Source: Codonopsis lanceolata (lineage: Eukaryota > Streptophyta > Magnoliopsida > Asterales > Campanulaceae). From it: 64,000 bases of DNA. The DNA is taken from contig CM028377.1 of NCBI GenBank assembly GCA_013146195.2, positions 36,027,632 through 36,091,631 of the forward strand, written 5' to 3'. The notes under the pieces were generated by a model. That model saw only the letters and a program-made list of their open reading frames with translations, made no database searches and was not told the origin of the DNA. Position numbers and translations under genes: made by a program. Shown here piece after piece: positions 44,822 through 58,091 of this stretch (within the stretch, counting starts at the first letter, position 1; every line of letters starts with the position of its first letter).

Positions 44822-47800
44822 TGGATTGTAAGGCCCTTTTTTGGAATGTGCGCGGCATTGGTAACGACCCTACTGTTTGTCGTCTCAAGCAACTTGTCAA
44901 GCTTCACAACATTGCTGTTATTGCTATATTTGAGCCTAAACTCGACATTTCTAAAGTTAATCTCATCACTAAACGTCTTAACTTCAGGTTTTCATTCTCC
45001 AACTCAGCTAGCTCTATTTGGGTTTTTGTTAAATCTAGTTTCACCTGTAGTCTCCTTTATGATACAGTTCAACAAGTTACTATTAGGTTTCAGCATTTTT
45101 CTTGGTCTGATCATGTCTTATTCTTTTGTGTCTATGCGAGATGTGATTTGCGTGATCGCCAAGATCTCTGGGATGACATGATTCATATCAACTCTCGATT
45201 TTCTAGTACTCCGTGGCTGATTGGAGGGGAGTTTAACATTATTCCACACCCTAACGAGAAGTATGGAGGTTCTGGTTGGGATCGGGCAGGTGCCTTGGAC
45301 TTTCATGCATGTTTATCTGCTATGGGTTTATCTGATTTGGGTTATTCCGGCAGTGATTTTACCTGGTGTAATAAGCGAGATGGAGCTGCTACTATCTTCG
45401 AGAGAATTGATCGCGCTCTTTGTAATTCATCTTGGTTGGATCTTTTCCAAGCCACGTCGGTTCAACACCTTAACAGGACCTGTTCTGATCATACCCCTCT
45501 TCTTGTCACCATGATTCGGTAGACTCCTCCTCGAATTGGGGTTTTATGCTTTCTTAACGTCTGGACGAGTCATAGTTCTTTCAGAGATACTGTTCTTCAA
45601 GCTTGGAATTTGCCTGAAAATGGTCGTCCTATGTCTCGCTTTTCTAGAAAGCTTCGCAATGTCAAGGCTGCCTTAAAAATCTGGACTAAGAATGTTTTTG
45701 GTAATATTTTCGATGATCTTAGAGCTGCTGAAGATGATGCTCAGGAAATGGAGCTTTATTATGAGCTTAATAAATCCCCTACAAACCGCGAGAATATGAT
45801 GGCTGCTCAAGCTAAGCTTCGTAAATGTATTCTTCGAGAAGAGGCTTTCTGGAAGCAAAAATCTAAACTAAAATGGTTGAAAGAAGGGCAAGGCAACACC
45901 AAATTGTTTCATGCCTCTGTTAAACAATCTCATCGTCGTATGCACATTCATTCTATTACTGATACTGATGGATCTCTTCTCACTTCTGATCAGGATATCA
46001 AGCATGCTGTAGTTCGTTACTTTAGTACTCAGCTTAAATCTGAGGGTATTATTTATTCTGATCTTGACATGATTCCTCCCATTATTACGGAAGACTGGAA
46101 TGATTCTCTTATAGCTCCTCCGTCTATTTATGAGGTTAAGGCTGCCACTTTTGAGCTTAACGGGGATAGTGCCTCTGGCCCGGATGGGTTTTCTGGGAAA
46201 TTCTACTCTACTTACTGGGATATTATTGGGGAGGATTTTCATAGAGCCGTCTTGGAATTTTTCTCGGGATTTTCTCTTCCTCGAGCGTGGTCTAGCACTT
46301 TTATTGCGACCATCCCCAAAATAGACAGACCGTTATCTTTCAAAGATATTTGGCCCATAAGTCTGTGTAACTTTTGCGTTAAAGTTATATCTAAAATCCT
46401 CTCCAAAAGACTTGCTATCATTTTACCGCACATTATCTATGAAAATCAAAGTGCTTTTACTCAAGGGCGCACTATCCAAGACAACATCCTTCTGGCATAG
46501 GATTTGATGTGCTACTTGGGTAAAAAAGTGCAAGGTTCTAATGTTGTGCTTAAGCTTGACATGGCGAAGGCTTTTGATCGTGTTTCTTGGGTCTTCCTCA
46601 CAAGTGTTCTTCGGAAATTTGGTTTTCATGAGATTTTTATTGATCTCATTTGGAGGCTCATCTCGGATAACTGATTCTCGGTTCTCATCAATGGTGAACC
46701 AGTTGGTTTCTTTCCTTCTTCTAGAGGCCTTCGTCAAGGTGATCCTATCTCGCCTAGTCTTTTTATTATTACTGCTGAAGTGTTGAGAAGAAGTGTTAAT
46801 CAACTGCACAATCAAGTCTCCTCCTCCATCTACTTTACTGTCAGTGGGTGCCCGGTGATTTCTCATCTTGCGTTTGCCGATGACATCATCATTTTTTGTA
46901 ACGGTAGTAAAGCTTCCCTCCTTCAGCATAAAAATTTGCTCAAAGAATACAAAAATGTCTCCGGTCAATTAATTAACTGCTCTAAAAGTTCGTTCTATGT
47001 TGCTCCTTCTACTGATGACAGTCGAAGAAATATGATTCTCTCTATTCTGGGATTCCATATGGGTACTGATCGATGTTTTATTTTATCTATTTCCTTGCAA
47101 GTGTACAAGACTATTATAGAATAGACTCGGAAGCAAGGGTCGAACCCACAGAGACAAGTGATCACGAACAGTGCGGTTATAGACAGCAAATTATTAACCT
47201 AAGGGGGGGTTTTTATGTTTAATTCTACTCTAAATTACTAATTATAGATGTTAACTAATTAGACAGTAATAACAGTTATTAAGATCTTATGGTGAGTGGA
47301 AATCTAGGATTCTGGGTTTCACTTATATCTCCTTTATGTTCAATTCATAATAATGTCATTCAATGTCTTGGGTTCGTTCACTAAAAATAGATATGGTCTG
47401 TTGAACAATTGGTTCAGCCTCCCTCCCCGCAAAATTCACCCATTCCATATCCTAAGCACAGAGGCGTAATCTAGTCGTCACCTAGATTTATGATCTATCT
47501 GTCACCTAGATCATGTAAGAACCTGGTCCTAACTTATCACTCTCGTGCTTCGATAGGTCCAATTTATTGTGTTGGTGAGCCAATGTACGACATATGCACT
47601 TGGTCATGCAGGTATCCGCACCTCTAAGCCTTTATTATTTGCGATTACATTCATTTGTTCAAAGCGAAATAATAGAGGGGTTGATAAACAACACAATCAA
47701 CAAGCATTGAATAGACATATATTAACAAATCAAGACATAAATTCGATACAAGTTACCTCCCACCTCCTAGATTAGGGATGATTTAGTTCATCATAGACGA

Positions 47801-50211
47801 TGAAAAGCACATGAAGATGATGGAAGACATGATTTGATCTTCAATACTTGAAATTACAAAACCTAATTATGTTATACAATCTAAAACTACCTAAAATCTA
47901 TGTAAAGAGAGCTTCCAGCCGTCCTCCTCATCCTTAGGCTCGGCATCTGACTTCTATATATACTTGGGAGTTGTGATCGAATCGAATGACTGTGTGAAAA
48001 CCCGAATTTTAAGCATTCTGCCTACCTTGCGTCGCAGTCTTTGGATACTCAAGTCCGCAAGGTCTCGGTGTGTGCTTCTTGGCTCTTCGATTGGCGGCCG
48101 GGGACCGATATCGCTACCTTGCGGTCGCAAGGTCTGAGGCACCTTGCGTCCGCAAGGTGTCCAGAATGACAGCTTCCATTTTCTTCAATTCTTCTTTCTT
48201 TGTAATTTGCACTTAAAACCCTGGAGTTTCGCATATTTTCACGAACAATCCTGAAACTTACAAAACTCACCAAAAACATATATTAGTACTCAAAAGACTC
48301 ATGAAATAGCCTAATTCAAGTCACAGAAGCATATAAAATCGACGTATAAAATACATCGATCAGGTACTCTCCCAACCTATCTTGGCTGCCCATTATATTA
48401 TGGACGTAAGAAGAAGCATTTCTTTGATGCTCTTGTCCTTAAGATCCAATCCCGTATCAGTTCCTGGATGGGGAGTTACTTGGATATTGCTGGCAGAATT
48501 ATTCTCATCAAGCATATTCTTCACTCAATCACCAGCTACCAAATTGCTTCCATTGATTCGCCTGTTTCTGTCCGTAATTTGATTGACCGCATGCTTTCCA
48601 AGTTTTTTTCTGGGGCAATTTGGAAGGCAGAAATAAAAGCCATTGGGTTGATTGGAAATCTTGTTGTAGGCCTGTTTCAGAAGGAGGTGTTGGTCTCTTC
48701 TCTATGGCAGACCTCATCCAAGCTTATGGGCTGAAGATCTGGTGGAGATTTCGTACTGTTAATAATCTGTGGTCTTCCTTCTTAAAATCTAGATACTGTT
48801 CCCGTCTTCACCCTATCTGTGTGATCTCTAAAGGCTCCCACATCTGGAACAGAATGCTTCGGGCTAGGGACACTGCCGAACCCAAAATTTTTTGGATCAT
48901 AGGTCAAGGTAGCTGCTCGCCTTGGTATGATAACTGGATCAGGGATTTTCATCTGGAAAAACCTCCTGGCTGCAGTATCTCTATAGTTCGTGACCTCATC
49001 TCTGGTCTGTCCAGTTCTCATCTCTTTGACAGCGCTTCTCTCTCCCTCCACATGGCGAGTAAAATTCAAGAGCAACATATCTCTCTTAATGATTCAACTG
49101 ATCGTGCTTGCTGGACTGACTCTTCTCAAGGGAATTTCTCTCTAAATTCTGCGTGTTCCATTGTTAGAACTCCCCATCATCGTATGCTCTCTGCTGATTT
49201 CATTTGGCATAATTTCTGCCTAAGAAAATCAGTGTTTTTCTTTGGCGTCTTCTCCTTCGCAAGCTTTCGTTGGATGAAGGCTTATGGAGTAAAGGATTCT
49301 CTTTGGCTTCTAAGTGCCATTGTTGTGTCTCGGGTAACATTGAATCTTTCTCTCATATCTTTATGACAAGAAGCACTGCCTCCAGCCTTTGGCTCCACTT
49401 CCACTCGATTTTTGGTGTTCCTTTCCAGCCTTGCGCTATTCCACAACGTTGTTTTTCTTGGTGGTTGCATCGTAAGTCCCCGGTTTACATTCTGGTTCCT
49501 GCTCTTCTCCTTTGGCAGATCTGGAAATTCCGGAATCAAGCAGTATTTGAGGATGTTTTGCTTTCTGTTCCCTCTTTAATCAACAATGTTAAATCAGACC
49601 TCAAAGAGATCCTTCAGGCTGCTAACTATCATATCTCTGGCTTATCCAACAGCTCTAGAATCAGGTTCGGGTTCTGTAGGCAGGTCTCAATTCAAGCTGT
49701 TATTTGGGAAAAACCTCCTAATGCCTGTCTCAAGCTTAATACTGATGGGGCTAGTCGGGGTAACCCTGGTCTGGGTGGTGGTGGAGGTGTTGTCTGTAAT
49801 TCTTAAGGCAGCCTTGTCTATGCTTTCTCAAGTTTTTATGGTGATTGTACCAACCTATCGGCTGAATTGCGTGCTCTTCACACGGGTATTCTTTGGCTCC
49901 ACAATCACAATATCCAAGATGCTATTATTGAAACTAACTCCAAAGTTATTTTTGAGTGCCTTACTAAGAATCATAAGTACCCTTGGATTCACTCCTATTT
50001 ATTCAGAGATATTCTCCGTCTCCAGCGTATTGGCCATTATATTTTCAAGCATTGCTTCAGGGAATCTAACAAAGTTGCTGACAACCTTGCGAACTTGGCT
50101 TGTGACTTTCAATCTAACTCTTCTTTTCTCTCGATCTCGGACATTCCGCGCGCTATTAAGGGACTTATCTTTCTTGATGCCAGTAGTACACCTTATGTTA
50201 GACTTGGTTAA
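44821..50211 (+). pseudogene. LINE ORF2 (endonuclease, reverse transcriptase, RNase H), broken
   Basis: It starts at ATG 44821, overlapping the ORF1 stop by one base (TAATG). Endonuclease: LFWNVRGIGND, GSDFTWCN and SDHTPLL (44821-45520). Reverse transcriptase: LDMAKAFDRVSW, GLRQGDPISPSLF and the catalytic FADD (46873-46884). After the solo LTR (47067-48362) the frame resumes with YLGCPLYYGRKK. A zinc-finger-like region and RNase H (LNTDGASRGNPGL, LRALHTGI, KVADNLANLA) follow to the stop at 50209. Lesions: in-frame stops at 45520, 46498, 46672 and 49804, and frameshifts near 48612 and 49225. Gene order and motifs are otherwise complete. Confidence 0.9.
47067..48362. mobile_element. Solo LTR inserted in the LINE reverse transcriptase
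   Basis: A 1296-bp unit begins TGATCGATGT and ends ACATCGATCA, a perfect 10-bp inverted repeat. It is flanked by GGTAC on both sides (47062-47066 and 48363-48367). Removing it with one GGTAC makes the LINE frame continuous. It has no gag-pol. The LTR class is not clear; it contains GGGTCGAACCCACAGAGAC near its start, and I think gypsy is more likely than copia. Confidence 0.88.
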
Positions 50212-50375
50212 TCTTGGTAGTTTTTCCTTGTTCTTTTTTGGTTTGTATTTTCTTTTCGAGGTTAGGCTCCTCCGTCCTCCCATTTATAAGGGCAAGACTG
50301 GTCGTCCCCCTCAAGTTTGTATGCTTTTTTTTCATTTAATAAAATCTCGCAGGGTGCCGCCCCTGCTTCCATAAA

Positions 50376-50398
50376 ATAAAAAAAAAAAAAAAAAAAAA
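50376..50398 (+). other. Poly-A tail of the LINE
   Basis: An A-rich run after CCATAAAATA ends the LINE, as expected for target-primed reverse transcription. The length is close to the original, so it may not be very old. Confidence 0.85.
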
Positions 50399-50735
50399 GT
50401 GACCTTGTTGATCTTCTAGACCAAATTGTGAATTAAGCATTTTAATTAAAAGTTGTAGGAGGAAATTATTTTGATCAATAAGCTAGACTATATTAATTGA
50501 CTTAATTAGTAGGCGTTCAATCATTATCTACAAATTTCTTCTTTCAAAAACAAAATTTAAAATCATTAGTGAACTTTATTTAAGTTTATAAAAAATTGAA
50601 TAAGCAGAAACTATATATTTTCAATACAATAATTAATTTCTTATCCACTACACACATAATATCTATTTCAATTTAGCTTATGTTAGGACTTAGGACAAAA
50701 ATAATATACTTTTATTTTCGATCACTATAATAATT
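50399..50735. other. AT-rich DNA without a gene
   Basis: Flank of the LINE 3' end. No coding region or clear repeat was recognised. Confidence 0.5.
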
Positions 50736-50981
50736 CTCCCTCGACCCTAAATTTTTTTTCATGTTTAACTCGGCACATGGAATTAAGGGAAAAAATTGAC
50801 TCAATTTAATATTGGTATAATGCGTAGTTTTTTTAATGCTCATGTGCATGTGATTTAATAAAAGTAGAAAGAAAAAGTAAATTGTGATATGATAAATGTC
50901 AAATGTGTTGTCCTAAAAGGAAAGTTACAAACAAGACAACTTTTTTGAAACGCACGATAATAATTTTGGGACGGAAGGGAG
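50736..50981. mobile_element. Stowaway-like MITE
   Basis: The left end CTCCCTCGACCCTAAATT and the right end, read backwards CTCCCTTCCGTCCCAAAATT, are imperfect inverted repeats. TA follows the right end. Length is about 246 bp. Confidence 0.7.
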
Positions 50982-51103
50982 TACAAAATAAGCATTTTTC
51001 AATTTACTTTTAATTCACTTTTCTTTCAAGGAGCAATTCTTTAATTTTCATATTTCTATGTAATATATATACACACACACACACACAAATATAATAACAA
51101 CCC

Positions 51104-51182
<79 letters not shown>
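51104..51182. repeat. AT microsatellite flanked by AC runs
   Basis: Nearly 40 AT units, with ACACACACACAC runs on both sides (51070-51085 and 51192-51204). Confidence 0.95.
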
Positions 51183-51191
<9 letters not shown>

Positions 51192-51466
51192 CACACACAC
51201 ACACATATATAATAACAATCCTGATTTTTTCGCCTAAATATTTTACGTAAATGAAAACATAAATATGCATTGGAAGTTAAAACACTTTGTTTTATTACAT
51301 TTTTCTTAGTTTTTATACTAAACATTTAATTAACAGGGCATTGAAAATTGAAACACTTTGTCTTGTTACATTTCTTATATATATAATGACAAATGTGATT
51401 AGCACATCCAAATATAAAAAGATCCTTCAAAATGCACTTTCCAAAAATAGGAAGATATATACTAGT

Positions 51467-51773
51467 CTCCCTCCGTCCCAGATAAATATTTATATTTTCT
51501 ATTTGGGATGTCTCAACTAATGTTCCTAAAGACTTTTGATGTCTAAATTTTCTATTATTTTTTATAATATATCTCTTTATTTAATACTATCATTATTGCA
51601 AATTGTAGAGAGGGAGTAAGTGAGTGTAATGGGTAGGTACATAATTAATTTAAGAGAGTATGTGTGATGAGTATTAATATTATTGTCACAGCATATTTTA
51701 CAACCTATCATTAATTATATTTCTTAATCCTTATATTTTATCCGCTAGGAACATTTATCTGAGATGAAGGGAG
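51467..51773. mobile_element. Stowaway-like MITE
   Basis: The left end CTCCCTCCGTCCCAGATAAA and the right end, read backwards CTCCCTTCATCTCAGATAAA, pair over 20 bases. TA follows the right end. Length is 307 bp. This is the clearest member of the CTCCCTCCGTCCC group in the window. Confidence 0.82.
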
Positions 51774-53262
51774 TATAATGACAATTATAATTTGTTTATC
51801 CCAAGATTGTACGATAACCACTGTAACAACTTATAAAATAAAGATTATATTTACATATGAACACATGTACAAATATTGATAAGTAAATTAAAAAAAACAT
51901 AAGAAGCTGTTAAAAAATTAAATATCATTAATCTAAGAGGGAAGGTCTTTTCTCTTTTTTCTAATATGCAAGGCAAACAAGAATAACAATTTAAAAACTC
52001 ATTATACTATAAGATTTTCATATATTGATATTAATTTACTTGTGAGTTTTGTCAAGATAAATTCTATCCATATGAGTTAAAGAACAATTATATAGTACGT
52101 TACAATTTGATGAACAACTATGGATCCTTAAAGTCTGTCATGTCTAATTTGGTACTCAACAAACATTGATTACTCAACCATAAATGTGTTTTCTCCTTGA
52201 ATACAAATGCTATGTGACCACCTTTGTTGCATATAACAAAGTAATTTCACAGACAAAAATAGTAGCATCAGTTATGACATACTGGATGAATGGAGTTTAA
52301 AAGATCAACATGGTCCTGGTCAGAGGTGACAACATTATCATTACTGGATTATATTTTCGTTCATTGATATTGTAGAAAAAGCGAGGATGAATATGAGAAA
52401 GTAAATCGTAATTTAATTGCTTTTGGAACATATACAATAACTCTAGAGAGGTGTGATTATGTATATGGGGGAGTAGCCGAGTATATCACAATCTGTGAGA
52501 GGTAAACTGAATTGAGAGCAATCATAGTTTAAATGTTTATTTTATTGTTTATTGAATTAAGCTTAAATATTTTTAGATATAGTTGTAATAATTATGTACA
52601 CATATTATTAGCGTCACCTTATTTGGGCGACACTATTAATGAAAGAGTTTTTGAGTCGAGGACATTTTGGTCATTTCGGGAGAGAGATGATTGGAGGAAG
52701 TATGTAATTTGAGTCGCTTTTCTTTGGTTTATCGTCAATTGAATTTGTTGTGCAATTTTTATTATCTAACAAATATAAATTCGTTTAAAGACGTATTCTA
52801 AAATATATATGGATTTTTCATTCATGTAATAAGCAATAATTTAATTCTTTTATATTTTTATCGTTACATTTTAACTATGTGTTTAATTTTCATAACACAC
52901 TAACTAAAATTTTGAAAAAATATATTAATATTGATTAATATAGATTACGTGCATTTGTTATGTGATTGAGATAGTAGTAGTTATTGTACATATTTAATCA
53001 TAGTAATAGTAGTAGTAATCACACATATTTAATGTCAAATGTTGTATTTTAAAAAGTATTCTAAAATTTATAAAAAGATTTTATTTGTTTATTGTATTTT
53101 CTATTAATATTTTTATTTTCCTTAATCACTGCGTTATAATAATTTGTTCAGATTATGTACATCGAACTCACAATCTTTATATTACAATTATTTTTTATTA
53201 TATTTATTATTGTTAATATTTTTAATCATGATATTAGTTTTATAATTATGTGAGTTCGATTA

Positions 53263-53263
<1 letters not shown>
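51774..53263. other. AT-rich DNA without a gene
   Basis: No open frame with a recognised domain. The part from about 52600 may belong to the Helitron-like end at 53327. Confidence 0.5.
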
Positions 53264-53304
<41 letters not shown>

Positions 53305-53327
53305 GCAACGAACGAGTGTAAAGCTAG
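53264..53327 (+). mobile_element. Helitron-like 3' terminus with TA microsatellite
   Basis: A TA run (53264-53302) is followed by TGCAACGAACGAGTGTAAAG and CTAG then T, a degraded version of a common plant Helitron end (GTGCAACGCACGGGTG..CTAGT). The stem is imperfect. The 5' end was not found. Confidence 0.4.
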
Positions 53328-53456
53328 TTAAATATAATGAGAGATCCCATTCCATAACAATTAGTAATGTGGTACAGAAATTGACAAAGTTTTTTAAAGT
53401 GGCTCGTGTTCCAAATCCTACTTCAACTCCATTTACTTTTGTGCGACAATAATGTA

Positions 53457-53786
53457 CTCACTCTGAACCAAAATATATAAAGTTTTGAAATTTTTCACAC
53501 AGAATAAAGAAATATAATAAAAGATTAAATTGTTTATATCTAAATATTAATGAGGTGTCTTGAAATTTTTACTCAAAGAGCCAAATACAAATTACAGAGT
53601 CAATAAATATGGATAGAATTGAAAGAAGGGGAAAATGCTCCTTGAAAATTATAAAGTATTATCTATTTTAAAACAAAAAAACTCTACAAAAACGTTATAT
53701 ATTTTGGGATGAAGAAAGTAGTATATTTTTCAAAAACAAAAAACTCTACAAAAACGTTATATATTTTGGGATGAAGAAAGTAGTAT
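53457..53786. mobile_element. Stowaway-like MITE with duplicated end
   Basis: The left end ACTCTGAACCAAAATATATA pairs with right ends reading backwards CTTTCTTCATCCCAAAATAT. The last 60 bp, from CAAAAACAAAAAACTCTAC to GTAGTATATTTTTC, occur twice in tandem. TA precedes the left end. Confidence 0.6.
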
Positions 53787-55076
53787 ATTTTTCAAAAATA
53801 CAAGGATAGTTGCAATCCAACTAGGACTTTTTACACGCACATTTAGGATTATTGAAACCGATTAGTCATTCCATGTCGTGAGGCACTGACTGTATCCATC
53901 CAAAGCCAGCGGCAAGAATTCGAGTGGACTATTGTCTCATCCGGTGCAGCGTTTTGAAAATACAATTTTTTTAAAAATATAGCGTTTTTAAAATGAAATA
54001 TTTTCAAAATGTAATTTTTTTTTGTAAATATATTTGGAAAAATATTTTAAAACACTATTTTTATAAACAAAATAGTTGTAAAGGCAATACATTTTTAAAA
54101 CAATCCAAACGCTGCATATTTTTAAAACACTGCGTTTAAAATATTGCATTGAAACACTTTTAAAGAGAAAACTCTACGTTTTTTACCAGCGTTTTGGTCA
54201 AAACGCTTCACTAGACAAACACTGAACATCAATAATGACATAATCGTATTTTTATGGTAATTTCAAATTATATTTTGTGTCAATCGTAATTCGTAACAAT
54301 AATCCACGCCTTCAATTAGCTTCTTTACGTATTGTTACAATCATCAAAAGGCATAGCTGAAATTACATGTGTACGTGCACATAAACCACCACAAGCACGT
54401 ACAATTTTAACTTCTAGACTTTTTTTTTTTTTTTTTTCTTTTGACGAGGTTTGGGTTGCCATTAAATATGTTAATTTTCTTAATGTAATTATAAATTTAA
54501 TTTATGGAATCTTTTTGAAAATCCCTACTTGTTTACTAGGATGAGGTGAAGAAACTCAAAGAAAAATAGAAAACAAATTGGAATGATGAGCATATGGCAA
54601 TTAAATTCATAAAAAAATAATAAGTAAAAAGAAAAATGACAAATAACCCCTCAACTATGGGTTGTGTTCAAATATACCCCTCAACTATTAATTGAAGTAA
54701 TGTACTCCCTTCAACTATAGCAGTTTCTTTAATTGCAGTTTCTGTTTAGGCATTACCATTTGACCTAACGTAAAATGCCCATCTGAAACTCCTGTGAACA
54801 TCTTTAAGTAATTTTTATTACCATAATGCCTTTTTGATATATTAACTGACTTTTTTACTCTTATTGCTCTAATACCCTCCTTGTGCCTAAAATATGTCAA
54901 TACAAATAATTGCTTATCTTTATTTTGAATATTTTGTTAAAAATAATACAAAAAGATGGTCATGGGGGTCTTAGGTTGGAAAATTATGTCAATTCAAACG
55001 ACGGTGCCCAAATAGAAGACACAATTAAAAAAATATGGTATAGTTGAGGCGACACATTGATTCAATTGATAGTTAT
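53787..55076. other. Non-coding stretch with dispersed-repeat motifs
   Basis: About 53930-54210 is rich in CAAAACG / GCGTTTT runs in both orientations and may be a degraded inverted-repeat element. At 54640-54720 the motif ACCCCTCAACTAT is repeated at short spacing, as in common plant dispersed repeats. No gene seen. Confidence 0.45.
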
Positions 55077-55379
55077 TGTGAGAACCCAAACCCTACTTGT
55101 GTAACATGTCTTCTATGCTTGTATAACAAGCTCATTATGTGCCTTAACATATTTAAGAGTTCATATTGTTCATATCATGCTTGCATTAGGTCAACGATGA
55201 TCGTAGTCGCTTGTATGCCTTCTATACTTTGCATGCTTTGTTGTACTTGCTTCGAATGTCGCCATAGTCCTTAACTAAGTCCTAATAGAGTCTTAGTTCC
55301 TTTCTTACAAGTTTTATAACTCCAATCTTGGTCATTGTATGCTTGGTTGAAAGTTTAGAAGCATTGTTGCATCGTTTGA

Positions 55380-56774
55380 TGATGGGAACCCAAAAGTGTA
55401 ATAAATTTAGTTGGTTTTATGTTTATTTTAGAGCAAAACATTACACTTTTGGTTGGTTTTTGTGTTGATTATGATGTAGGATCACAGGAAGCTATAAAAG
55501 AGGAAAATGCTGAATTCAGGCCAAGAGGAAAATTCGGGAGGTCACATGGGCATGTGATGTCAACAGTTTATTTGGAACCGATTCTTGAAGTTACGGGCAG
55601 ATCTGGTAGACAATTAGACAATGCAGTTATTATTGTCTAATTTCAGTTCATGTATTAAATCAAAACATTAATGTGCAAGTAGTGGGAGGTTTTGAGAAGT
55701 TAGTGGTAGTTTTAAAACTACCAAATAGTGGAGTTAGTGGGAGGAGATAGTGTTATTTATGGATGTATTCTCTGATCAGTTAAGGGAGGTCGGCCAGGGG
55801 AGTAAGATTTTCAGGCAGTAAGTGTTGAGAAAAGAAAACAGTGTGAAACAATTGTGAGAAAGAGTGGTGATAAACTTGTAATCCTCTTTGGGAGTTCTTA
55901 ATCTGCTGGAAACAAAACATCTTCTTAATTTTCTGTAAGTGTTTTTATTAATTATGTTTATTAGCTAAGTAACCTTTTTCCAGTCAATGGGAGATTGAGT
56001 CTCTAGCCCTTTATTTCCGTGAGATCTAATTGATCTAACTCTTGTGTGGGTTTTAAATATTTATTTGTACTCCGGGTTACACGTAGGAGGATTATTGTAT
56101 TTAATTAATGTTTAATGGCCAGAATGTTAATTAATATAATAATCTAAAGCTAGTTAACGCCGTTGATCCGTAATTGTCCTCGGATTTAACGAAGTGGCAA
56201 GTAGTACACCTTTTAGGCATCACAAGCATAATCGGACCGTACTACGGGTATGAATAATCGTTGTTACATGATATTGCTTCAATACACATGGCTTTGAATC
56301 GGGTCTCTCGCCTCTTAATGCAACCGAGTTATTAAATCTTACGAGCGTCTCGGGGGTTGTAACTCGGTTAGACGGTAATTAACGAGCGTCTCTTAATTAT
56401 CAATACGGTAAGGAGAGATTGAGTGTTGGGCGTTCGTCGACACTTTTAACCGGTTTATTTAAAATCCCATAAGGTATTTTTGCATCAATGACCGGAAATA
56501 AAGTGCGAGATTAAATTAACTCATTGGCTGGGATTTAAATTTTATTGAGTTAAAGTAATTGTTAATTTGTTAGCTTAATTAGAGTTGCTTATTTTTAGTT
56601 AATTAGTTTTCAGATTTATTTTCTAGATTAATTTAAAATCCAAATTGTGTTCTATCATTTCTATAAAATTCTAAAAGAAATAAATTCGACGTTCCCTGCG
56701 AATACGATCCCGACTTACCTTATACTCGTTATTAGGAAGAAGGTGAATTAATTTTGACGATTTGACATTCGTCA
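55380..56774. mobile_element. Solo LTR with TTTGA target duplication
   Basis: A 1395-bp unit begins TGATGGGAACCC and ends CATTCGTCA. TTTGA flanks both sides (55375-55379 and 56775-56779). No gag-pol is present. The open frame at 55419-55640 shows no known domain. Near the end, GTTCCCTGCGAATACGATCC resembles sequences seen in other plant LTR ends. Confidence 0.75.
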
Positions 56775-58091
56775 TTTGACCTTTTGATTCTTAGGGTCTC
56801 TTGGTTTGTCTTCCTTTGCCTTGTATCGTGTCTTTGAGATTCGTGAGATGTTAGTTTGAATCTTAGGCCTTTTATACTAGTCCTTTACATGTGTAACAAT
56901 GTTCATCCATGCTTTTCATATCTTTGTTTAACTAGTCGTTGATTCGTTTAATGTTTATTATGAGTTTCGCCCTTTATTTATACTTGTTTCGGGTGTTGTG
57001 CGGACCTGTTTCGGACATGGTTTGAGTGTGTTTAACATCCCTTTTGGTTTGAGGTTGAATTGGACACATTTGAGGCTTCATTTGAAGTCATTTTACTGAA
57101 TTTTTGACCAAGCGCTCGCTCAGACAGAGGACCCAAGCGACCGCACATTTTCCAGAACGTCCAGCACTTGGGAAGAAGACCAAGCACTCGCTTGGCGTCC
57201 TAGGCAAGTGACCGCTTGCACCCTGTTTCTACAATACATGATTTTTCTGCATTTTATGATTTTGATCCAATTAGCTTATTAACCCCCCATCATTAGTGGC
57301 CCTAATTCCTTGTATTAGGCCCTAACTAGGTTGACTTAATCCTAAACTCTAATTAGGAACCTAATGTCTCTAACTCTCCACTTGACATGTAGTATTCCAC
57401 TACTTTTACATGTGATATATATACTTTCTCCCTCCTTATGGCTATCACATAGCCACAAATTTCCTCCATTTTATTCCTTCCTTTTCTTGAGCTTGTGTGT
57501 GTGAATGGTGAGGGGAGATTAGTGTGTGTTTCCTATCCACCTTGAGTTCCAGAGTCCCGATTTTTGAACCGAGACAGCCTGTAACACCCCAAATTTGGGT
57601 CCCACTACATGGGCCCAAATTTTGCCACGTCACTACAATTTCAAACTTAAATAAAGATTAGTCAAACGTCATCCAACCAGAATTACAAAAGTCTCCAACT
57701 TAAAATACAGCCATCCAAAATAAGTTTCTAAACAAAGTCTACTAAATTTACTACGTCTTCATTAAATTCCAAACATAATTATGTCCTAAAAACAAATCTT
57801 GATTTCTTCACCGGTATCCTCAACCTCAAGCTTTGTCCTTAATTTCAACCTGGAAGAAGAGGGTTGCGAAGGGTGAGCGAACAAAGCTCAGTAAGATACG
57901 TATCGATCGACAAGAATATAATTTCTTTTAAAAAATGGAGAGTTCAAACAAGACAATATGAGTCAAATAAGTTTGTTATTACTGGCTGTCCCATACCAGC
58001 TAGTAATAACTGAATATTCAAAATATTTATTAGGATCACATAAGGGTCTATTGACCAAGAACCAAATCTCCCGAAGGTTACAGAAATCCCC

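Larger units (their letters stand above)
43843..50398 (+). mobile_element. L1-type LINE with C-terminal RNase H, interrupted
   Basis: Order: truncated ORF1 with zinc knuckle, ORF2 with endonuclease, reverse transcriptase, zinc-finger-like region and RNase H, then a 3' tail ending in about 23 A (50376-50398). The 5' end is removed by the copia element. A 1296-bp solo LTR (47067-48362) splits the reverse transcriptase. Stops and frameshifts show it is inactive. Confidence 0.9.

Noticed and set aside
47140..47160. GGGTCGAACCCAC resembles a tRNA B box
   Set aside because: No A box, acceptor stem or cloverleaf could be drawn around it, and it lies inside a solo LTR where this motif is part of the LTR.
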